Shown: in pieces, positions 7,539-13,619 of the stretch | How positions within the stretch are numbered: the stretch's first letter is position 1 | How the letters are laid out: each line of letters begins with the position of its first letter | Assembly: GCF_039812505.1 (NCBI RefSeq) | Contig: NZ_JBDIAQ010000066.1 | Coordinates: 1 to 18,530, forward strand | DNA length: 18,530 bases | Reading direction: 5' to 3' | DNA from: Intrasporangium_A sp039812505 | Lineage (GTDB): Bacteria > Actinomycetota > Actinomycetes > Actinomycetales > Dermatophilaceae | Position numbers and translations under genes: made by a program | The notes under the pieces: generated by a model | Databases searched by the model: none | What the model was told of the DNA's origin: nothing | Seen by the model: the letters and a program-made list of their open reading frames with translations, nothing else

Positions 7539-9908
7539 ATGAGCGCCATGACGAGCACCACTGCACCGGCATCGGTCGAGCCGAGCGTCGACGGGCGCCC
7601 CCTCTCGGCGGGGGCCACCGTCGACGAGACGGTCCTGGACTCCATCGCGCAGCGGGTCCTGTGGCTCTCGGCCGCGATAGTCGACGCGGCCAACCGGGGC
7701 CGGCCGAACACCTCCGGGGTCAAGGTCGGGGGGCACCAGGCCTCGAGCGCGTCGATGGTCGGGATCATGACCTCGCTGTGGTTCGCCGAGCTGACCGCCG
7801 AGGACCAGGTCTCGGTCAAGCCGCACGCCTCGCCGGTGCTGCACGCGGTCAACTACCTGCTCGGCGGGCTCGACGAGTCCTACCTGACCCGGTTGCGCGA
7901 CAGGGGCGGCCTGCAGTCCTACCCGAGCCGGACCAAGGACCCGGACCGGGTCGACTTCTCCACCGGCAGCGTGGGCATCGGCGCGACGGCACCGCTCTGG
8001 GCCGCGATGGCGCACCGCTACCTGCGCGACCAGTTCCCCGAGACACCGCGGGGCGGTCGGTTCGTCAGCCTGCTCGGTGACGCGGAGCTCGACGAGGGAG
8101 CGGTCTGGGAGGCGATCACGGACACCGATGCCCGGCAGCTCGGCGAGGTGCTCTGGGTCGTCGACCTCAACCGCCAGTCCCTCGACCGGATCATCCCCGA
8201 CGTCCAGATCGCCCGGCTGCAGGGGATGTTCGCCGCGGCCGACTGGCAGGTGCTCACGGCCAAATGGGGCCACCGGCTCACCGAGCTGTTCGCCCGCCCC
8301 GGTGGCGACGAGTTCCGCCGGCGGATGGACGACATGCCCAACGAGGAGTACCAGCGGCTGCTGCGCAGCCGCCCGGACGAGCTGCTGGACCGGGTGCTCG
8401 GGGCCGACCCGTCCCCGGGCCTGCGCGCCCTGCTGGCGCCGCTGTCCCCGGTCGAGCTGGCCCACGCGATCCGCGACCTCGGCGGGCACGACCTGGCCCT
8501 GCTGCTGGAGACCCACCAGCAGGTCGACCCGACCCGCCCGACGGTGCTGTTCGCCTACACCGTCAAGGGCCGCGGCCTCGCGACGGAGGGACACCCCAAC
8601 AACCACTCCGCACTGCTGACCGAGAAGCAGCTGGGCGAGCTGGCCGAGCTGTCCGGTGTGTCCCTCGAGACGCCCTGGCAGCGGTTCGCACCCGGCACCG
8701 AGGAGGACAAGCTGTGCACGAGCGTGCGGGAGCAGCTGCAGCGCAAGGAGACTCAGCGGCATACGATCTCCGGCGTGCCCACGTCGCTGCCGTGGCACTA
8801 CCGGTCGGTCGGGTCCACCCAGGCGGCACTCGGCCGGTTCCTGTCCGACATCGCCCGCGCCGCACCCGAGGTCGCCCGGCGCATCGTGACGCTCAGCCCC
8901 GACGTCGCCTCCTCGACCAACCTCGGCGGGTGGATCAACAAGACCGGCGTGTGGGCCGTCGGCGAGCGGCACGACTGGTTCGCCGACGACCGCGAGCGGG
9001 TGCTGCGCTGGACCGAGGGGGCCGGCGGCCAGCACATCGAGCTCGGCATCGCCGAGACGAACCTCGTGTGCCTGGCCGGGGAGCTGGGAGCGACGTGGAG
9101 CCGATGGGGCCAGCCGCTGATCCCGATCGCGACCATCTACGACCCGTTCGTCGGGCGGGCGCTCGAGCCGTGGTCGTACGGGATCTACGCGGGCGGCCAG
9201 TCGATCCTGGTCGGCACGCCGTCGGGTGTCACGCTGGCGCCCGAGGGCGGCGCGCACCAGTCGATCACGACCCCGTCGATCGGGCTGGAGCAGCCGGGAT
9301 GCACGGCGTGGGAGCCGGCGTTCGCCCAGGACCTCGAGTGGTGCCTGCTCGAGGCGATGGCGCACATCGGCCGCCCGGGCGGCCGGTCGGCCTACTTCCG
9401 GCTGAGCACCCGCCCGGTCGACCAGAGCCTCGCGCGGCTGCCGGAGGACCCGGCCCTGCTCGAGCTGCGCCGCCGGCAGGTGCTCGCCGGGGGCTACCGG
9501 ATCAGCTCGCCCGAAGGGGAGCGGGTCACCCTGGTCGGGGCGGGCGCGATCCTGCCCGAGGTGCTCGCCGCGGCGGATCGCCTGGCGGCACTGGGGATCC
9601 CGGCCGGGGTCGTGTGCCTCACCAGTGCTGACCGCGTCTTCCGGGCGCTCCAGGCCCGCGACGATCTCGACGGCGGCGGCAGCGCGATCCTCGAGGTGCT
9701 GTTCCCCGCCGCCCGGCCGGCTCCGATCGTCACCGTCCTGGACGGTCATCCGCACACGCTCGCCTTCCTCTCGGGCGTCCGCGGCGACCGGGTCCGCAAC
9801 CTCGGGGTGACCGAGTTCGGCCAGTCCTCGAGCGTCGCGGACGCCTACGAGCTGCACGGCATCGACGTCGAGTCGCTCGTGCGGGCCGCGGCCGGGCTGG
9901 TCGGCTGA
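7539..9908 (+). CDS. Orphan AceE/transketolase-like thiamine-diphosphate enzyme
   Basis: This 789-aa protein has the order of a homodimeric 2-oxoacid dehydrogenase E1 (AceE type). An N-terminal thiamine-binding domain carries VGGHQASSASMVGIMTSLWF, VDFSTGSVGIGATAPLWAAM and the cofactor motif GDAELDEGAVWEAI...DLNRQSLD (G180-D181-A182 to N211, the usual GDG-X(25-30)-N spacing). A pyrimidine-binding domain (about 430-620) follows, with HIELGIAETNLVCLAGELGA and GGAHQSITTPSIGLEQPG, then a transketolase C-terminal domain. It is about 100 aa shorter than E. coli AceE (887). The third residue of the motif is Ala rather than Gly. No E2 or E3 gene is nearby, so it may use complex subunits encoded elsewhere or act alone. 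The substrate is uncertain: pyruvate or another 2-oxoacid. ATGs at 7539 and 7548 are both possible starts, and neither has a strong ribosome binding site. Confidence 0.72.
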   Translation: MSAMTSTTAPASVEPSVDGRPLSAGATVDETVLDSIAQRVLWLSAAIVDAANRGRPNTSGVKVGGHQASSASMVGIMTSLWFAELTAEDQVSVKPHASPVLHAVNYLLGGLDESYLTRLRDRGGLQSYPSRTKDPDRVDFSTGSVGIGATAPLWAAMAHRYLRDQFPETPRGGRFVSLLGDAELDEGAVWEAITDTDARQLGEVLWVVDLNRQSLDRIIPDVQIARLQGMFAAADWQVLTAKWGHRLTELFARPGGDEFRRRMDDMPNEEYQRLLRSRPDELLDRVLGADPSPGLRALLAPLSPVELAHAIRDLGGHDLALLLETHQQVDPTRPTVLFAYTVKGRGLATEGHPNNHSALLTEKQLGELAELSGVSLETPWQRFAPGTEEDKLCTSVREQLQRKETQRHTISGVPTSLPWHYRSVGSTQAALGRFLSDIARAAPEVARRIVTLSPDVASSTNLGGWINKTGVWAVGERHDWFADDRERVLRWTEGAGGQHIELGIAETNLVCLAGELGATWSRWGQPLIPIATIYDPFVGRALEPWSYGIYAGGQSILVGTPSGVTLAPEGGAHQSITTPSIGLEQPGCTAWEPAFAQDLEWCLLEAMAHIGRPGGRSAYFRLSTRPVDQSLARLPEDPALLELRRRQVLAGGYRISSPEGERVTLVGAGAILPEVLAAADRLAALGIPAGVVCLTSADRVFRALQARDDLDGGGSAILEVLFPAARPAPIVTVLDGHPHTLAFLSGVRGDRVRNLGVTEFGQSSSVADAYELHGIDVESLVRAAAGLVG

Positions 9909-9925
9909 CCGCGGTCGGTGGCGCC

Positions 9926-9953
9926 GGGCGGCCTACGGGTCGGTATGCCGCCC
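9926..9953. terminator. GC-rich hairpin between convergent genes
   Basis: GGGCGGC (9926-9932) pairs perfectly with GCCGCCC (9947-9953) around a 14-nt loop, 17 nt after the AceE-like stop and 25 bp before the stop of the converging VOC gene. Its position suits a bidirectional terminator, although no T-tract follows on either strand. Confidence 0.45.
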
Positions 9954-9978
9954 AGCCGGGTTCGCGACGCCGTCGGGC

Positions 9979-10382
9979 TCAGCGGGCGGCGTACTGCGGG
10001 TCGGCCGGCTCCACCCACTGGACGAGCTGGTAGACGACGCCGTTCGGGTCGCTCATCTGGAAGTAGCGCTCCCCCCACGGCTCGGTCTCGATGGGGGTGA
10101 CGATCGTGACGCCCTCGCCCCGGAGCCGGCCGTACTCGGTGTCGATGTCCTCGACGGTGAAGACGACCAGCAGCCCGTCCGCCGGTCCCGCCGCCGAGGC
10201 GGGCTTGAACGTCGGCAGGCCCGTGGCGAGATAGATGAGGTTGAAGCCCGCCTCGGGGTGGCTGAGGGAGGCGAAGCCGTCGGCAGCCATGTCCCGCGTG
10301 AAGCCCAGGTGGTCCGTGGCCCAGGCCGCGGAGGCGGCGACGTCGGCGACGTCGGCGAGATCGCGGAACTGGTGATGGACAT
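9979..10382 (-). pseudogene. VOC (glyoxalase/bleomycin-resistance-like) family protein with a single-base frameshift
   Basis: The reverse strand starts well: AAGGAG, then ATG at 10382-10380, reading MSITSSAISPT. Homology then jumps by one base: the next residues expected in this family, VADVAASAAWATDHLGF, are read in the frame that continues MAADGFASLSHPEAGFNLIYLATGL to the stop at 9979. Adding one G after the ACG codon at 10352-10350 would give a continuous 134-aa VOC protein. The domain has the paired beta-alpha-beta-beta-beta modules and ends in ERYFQMSDPNGVVYQLVQW, the usual metal-site strand of the family. Without the shift only a 103-aa fragment could be made, from an internal ATG at 10290. 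The region around the break is an imperfect GGCGACGTC duplication, so either a slipped-strand mutation or a sequencing error is possible. Confidence 0.8.
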
Positions 10383-10513
10383 GGCTCTCCTTGGTCCGGG
10401 TCGCGGTGTGAGGCGTGGCGACGTGCAGCGTGGAACGCCGAACCCTGCCGCATCGTTCCCGTGCCCGACTCGTGACCTTGTGAGCTGCCTGCGCCGGATG
10501 CCACCGGGCCAGG

Positions 10514-10963
10514 TCACTCGGGGGAGACGGCGAGCTCCTCGATGTGGGCCGGGACCGGGGCGCCCGCTGCCTGGCTCGCCGCCACGTACAGCTGGGCGGC
10601 CCTGCGCCGGTTGCTGCGGTGGTCCTGCTGGTCGGCCGGCAGGACCGACTCGCCCGTCGGCGGGTGCTGCTCGATCAGGGCACGCATCGCGGCCCGGACG
10701 AACCCGGCCGCCTTGGAGCCGGGCGCCACCTCGAGCAGCTGGTCGAAGGCGGCCAGGCCGATCGCGGCGCTCCTGCTGTCCCCGGAGAGACGCTCGCTGG
10801 CCCAGCGTGCCTGGTCCCACCACTGGTTCGCCGCGGCCAGGTCTGCATCGTTCCGGTTGGTGCGGCGGACGCCCCGGTAGGCGATGACGGCCGCGATGAC
10901 GGCCGCGATGCCCGCGAAGCCGGGTGTCTGCGTCCACTCGTTCAACCAGCCCAGGACATTCAT
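10514..10963 (-). CDS. Hypothetical protein with one N-terminal membrane helix
   Basis: This 149-aa protein is not recognised as a named family. Residues about 15-32 (GFAGIAAVIAAVIAYRGV) form a single membrane helix followed by a basic RRTNRN turn, so it is probably anchored with the rest in the cytoplasm. The soluble part is helical with conserved-looking tryptophans (NQWWDQARWASERL) and a tail HRSNRRRAAQLYVAASQAAG. The W-W-x(3)-R-W-A pattern with a preceding membrane anchor is common in uncharacterised actinobacterial proteins. The start ATG at 10963 is well supported by GGAGGAGAG a few bases upstream. The helix is encoded by a 12-bp direct repeat (gatgacggccgc, 10883-10906 on the plus strand), giving AAVIAAVI. 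It lies downstream of the permease-USP pair on the same strand, 112 bp from the USP stop. Confidence 0.7.
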   Translation of the reverse strand: MNVLGWLNEWTQTPGFAGIAAVIAAVIAYRGVRRTNRNDADLAAANQWWDQARWASERLSGDSRSAAIGLAAFDQLLEVAPGSKAAGFVRAAMRALIEQHPPTGESVLPADQQDHRSNRRRAAQLYVAASQAAGAPVPAHIEELAVSPE

Positions 10964-11075
10964 CAGGCTCTCCTCCGCCCGGCCGTCCGGGTCGTCTCGA
11001 CACGTGCGCAGCCGATCTGGCCGGACGCCGCGCGCCTGGCCGGCCTCGTGCCCCGCGCCTGCCCGGCTCGCCTGC

Positions 11076-11969
11076 TCAGCTCGTCAGCGCGGGTCCCGGC
11101 AGTGCGAGCACCGGTACCGGTGACTGCCGGATGATCTTGCTCGCGTGGGTGCCGAGGAACACCCGCTCGAGCGGCTCGGCATGGCTCGAGCCGAGCACCA
11201 GCAGCTCCCCGGTCGGTTCCCAGTCGATGTTCTCGATCGCACCGGCCCAGTCGTGGCTGTAGCCGACGACGAACTCCGGTGCGGTGCTCGAGCCGGCCGG
11301 CCCGGGCGGGTACAGGCTTTCGACGCTGGCGCGGATGCGGCCGGTCCACTCGTCCATGACGCCCTCGTCCGCGCGGTTCATCCGGGCGGTGGCCGGGGGC
11401 GGCAGCTGCACGGCGAAGGACGCCAGGCGTAGCTTCGCCTGCATGGCGGCGGCGATCGCGTCCGCGGCCCGGACGAAGTGTTCGGCCTGCTCGGACCCGT
11501 CGTAGGCGACGGTCACCCGGACGATCCGGGGCGTGCCGGTCCCGGCCCGGAACCCGCGTGGGGCCAGGGCCACCGGGACCGTCGAACTGTGCAACAGCCG
11601 GTCGGCGACGCTGCTGAGCGCGATGTGGCCGATCATCCCGGTCCGTGCCGAGCCGAGCACGAGCGCGGTGGCCCGGTGCCGTTCGGCGATCTCGGCCAGG
11701 CCGCTGGCCACGGACCGGGCCCGCTGCGCGGCGACCTGCACGGTGATGTCCGCCGGCAGGTGCGCGCGAGCCTGCTCGAGCGCGTCCTCGGCGGCCTCGT
11801 CGAGGTAGTGCAGGTCCGGCCCTGAGGCGCGCAGCCACTGCGGTCCCCAGCCGGTCGGGATGACCGCACACACCACGAGCGGCTCGCCGCTCGAGCGGGC
11901 CAGGACGGCGGCGAGATTCAGGGCGGCGTGCCCACGCTGGTTGGGCGCGACGCCTACGACGATGGTCAT
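11076..11969 (-). CDS. Universal stress protein, two tandem UspA domains
   Basis: This 297-aa protein has two UspA folds. Domain 1 (about 1-140) begins MTIVVGVAPNQRGHAAL and ends with VLGSARTGMIGHIALSSVADRLLHSSTVPVALAP. Domain 2 (about 150-297) begins VTVAYDGSEQAEHFVRAA and ends with VLGSSHAEPLERVFLGTHASKIIRQSPVPVLALP. The second copy keeps a G-(T/S) in the ATP-loop pattern G-2X-G-9X-G(S/T); in the first, the corresponding Gly is replaced by Ser (LSSVA), so nucleotide binding may be confined to one half. The ATG at 11969 overlaps the permease stop codon as ATGA and has GAGGAG inside the end of the permease gene, so the two are translationally coupled. Fusion of Usp domains to amino-acid permeases is known in other prokaryotes, which supports a regulatory role on the transporter. 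Confidence 0.9.
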   Translation of the reverse strand: MTIVVGVAPNQRGHAALNLAAVLARSSGEPLVVCAVIPTGWGPQWLRASGPDLHYLDEAAEDALEQARAHLPADITVQVAAQRARSVASGLAEIAERHRATALVLGSARTGMIGHIALSSVADRLLHSSTVPVALAPRGFRAGTGTPRIVRVTVAYDGSEQAEHFVRAADAIAAAMQAKLRLASFAVQLPPPATARMNRADEGVMDEWTGRIRASVESLYPPGPAGSSTAPEFVVGYSHDWAGAIENIDWEPTGELLVLGSSHAEPLERVFLGTHASKIIRQSPVPVLALPGPALTS

Positions 11970-13417
11970 AGCTTCTCCTCGGACTCGACTGCAAGGCCGA
12001 CGTGCTCGTGCCGGCCGAGATGGGAGTGGTGCCTGCTGTAGCGGAAGTAGAAGGCGACGGCCACCGCCATCCAGACGACGAAGACGAGCAGGGTGTCGAC
12101 CCGCAGGTTCACGATGATCCACACGCAGCCGGCCACCGACAGGATCGGGGTGACCGGGTAGAACGGGACCTTGAACCCGCGGGGGAGCTCGGGTGCCGTC
12201 CGGCGCAGCACGAGCACTCCGATCGAGACGGCGCCGAACGCCACCAGGGTCCCGACGCTGGTCATCTCGGCGAGGAACTCGATCGGGATCAGCCCGGCGA
12301 GCAGGGCCACGAGGGCCGAGACCACGACGGTGTTGCGGACCGGTGTCCGGGTGCGCGGGTTGACCTTGTGGAAGAGCGGCGGGACCATGCCGTCGCGCGA
12401 CATGGCGAACAGGATCCTGGTCTGGCTGTAGATGCACACCAGGGTCACGCTGAAGATCGAGATGACCGCACCGGCCGCCACCACGGTTCCGGGCCAGCCC
12501 GACCCGGTGATGTCCATCAGGATCTGCGCGAGACCGGCCTTCTGGCCCCTGAACGACTCCGTCGGCTGCGCGGCGACGGCGACCAGGGTGACCAGGATGT
12601 AGAGCAGGGTCACCAGCACCAGTGAGATGAGGATCGCCAGGGGCAGGTTGCGGTGCGGGTTCTTCGCCTCCTCGGCGGCCGTGGCGACTCCGTCGAGCCC
12701 GATGTAGGAGAAGAAGATGATGCCGGCGGCGGTCGTGACACCGCCGATCCCGAACGGGGCGAAGTTCTGCAGGTTGCCCGAGTCCCAGCCCTGCAGACCG
12801 ACGGCGATGAACATGAGCAGCACGCCGATCTTGATGACGACCATGATGGCGTTGACCGTGGTCGACTCGCTCGCGCCGCGGATGAGCAGGAGCATGCACA
12901 TGACCACGAGGACGATCGCCGGGAGGTTGACCAGTCCGTGCTGCTCGGGAGCGTTGGACAGTGCGTGGGGGATCCGGAACCCGAACAGGTTGTCCAGGAG
13001 CTGGTTCAGGTACTCGGACCAGCCGACCGCGACCGCGGCAGCGGCGACGCCCCATTCCAGCAGCAGGCACGCGCCGATCGCCAGCGCGGGCAGCTCGCCG
13101 AAGGCGGCATACGAGTACGAGTACGACGACCCGGCGACCGGGACGGCGCCGGCCAGCTCGGCGTAGCACACGGCGGTCAGGCCGGCGACGACGCCCGCGA
13201 TGACGAAGGACCAGATCACCGCCGGGCCGGCTACCGGCACCGCCTGGGTCAGCACGATGAAGATGCCGGTGCCGATCGTGGACCCGATCCCGATCGCGGC
13301 CAGCTGCCACAGCCCGATCGTGCGGGCCAGCTCGCTCCGGCCGGTGTCGGCGCCGGTCTCGACGGTCATCTCGTGGACCGGCTTGCGCCTCAGGATCTGC
13401 TCGCGCACCGATGGCAT
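11966..13417 (-). CDS. CAT-type (APC superfamily) amino-acid permease
   Basis: This 483-aa membrane protein has about 12 hydrophobic helices. TM1 carries the unwound substrate motif of APC transporters, GIGSTIGTGIF (43-53). It is followed by AVPVAGPAVIWSFVIAGVVAGLTAVCYAELAGAVPVAGSSYSYSYAAFGE, the typical TM2-TM3 block of the cationic amino-acid transporter (CAT, TC 2.A.3.3) group. Another family stretch is FFSYIGLDGVATAAEEAKNPHRNLP near the middle. The start is the ATG at 13417, with GGAGGT upstream (GGCGGAGGTGCCCG). The frame is open further to 13570, but that extension is not hydrophobic or conserved and would cross the divergent promoter region. It probably imports a basic or neutral amino acid by proton coupling, or exchanges amine for amino acid with the divergent decarboxylase. 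The substrate is inferred from neighbours only. Confidence 0.9.
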   Translation of the reverse strand: MPSVREQILRRKPVHEMTVETGADTGRSELARTIGLWQLAAIGIGSTIGTGIFIVLTQAVPVAGPAVIWSFVIAGVVAGLTAVCYAELAGAVPVAGSSYSYSYAAFGELPALAIGACLLLEWGVAAAAVAVGWSEYLNQLLDNLFGFRIPHALSNAPEQHGLVNLPAIVLVVMCMLLLIRGASESTTVNAIMVVIKIGVLLMFIAVGLQGWDSGNLQNFAPFGIGGVTTAAGIIFFSYIGLDGVATAAEEAKNPHRNLPLAILISLVLVTLLYILVTLVAVAAQPTESFRGQKAGLAQILMDITGSGWPGTVVAAGAVISIFSVTLVCIYSQTRILFAMSRDGMVPPLFHKVNPRTRTPVRNTVVVSALVALLAGLIPIEFLAEMTSVGTLVAFGAVSIGVLVLRRTAPELPRGFKVPFYPVTPILSVAGCVWIIVNLRVDTLLVFVVWMAVAVAFYFRYSRHHSHLGRHEHVGLAVESEEKL

Positions 13418-13619
13418 CGGGCACCTCCGCCTGTCGCTCGATGGCCTCACCCTCGTGTGGACCCGTCCACCTGTCAAGGGCGGGCCTCCGACCTGGACCT
13501 TTGTCGGCGGTTCCGTCGCGGTCTCTTCCGGCGGTTCGGATGTGGTCGCGCCACCATGGCGGCCGGTCACGTTCTACGGTGGTGTGTCGCACAGCCACGG
13601 TCGAACGGAGGTACCCGAG
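13418..13619. promoter_or_regulatory. Divergent control region between permease and decarboxylase
   Basis: This 202-bp non-coding gap must hold both divergent promoters. It contains the inverted repeats GTGGA-cccg-TCCAC (13457-13470) and TGGT-n6-ACCA (13543-13556), either of which could be an operator. A TACGGT hexamer at 13576-13581 could be a -10 for the decarboxylase, with no good -35. The decarboxylase ribosome binding site GGAGGT is at 13607-13612. The boundaries are inferred from the two start codons. Confidence 0.4.

Noticed and set aside
7092..9857. Long minus-strand reading frame opposite arfB and the AceE-like gene
   Set aside because: It is the complement of two well-supported genes in very GC-rich DNA; its Arg/Gly/Asp-rich composition is typical of a shadow frame.
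10984..11027. Inverted repeat CGTCCGG / CCGGACG downstream of the USP gene
   Set aside because: A 7-bp stem with a 30-nt loop in GC-rich DNA is expected by chance; there is no supporting position or T-run.
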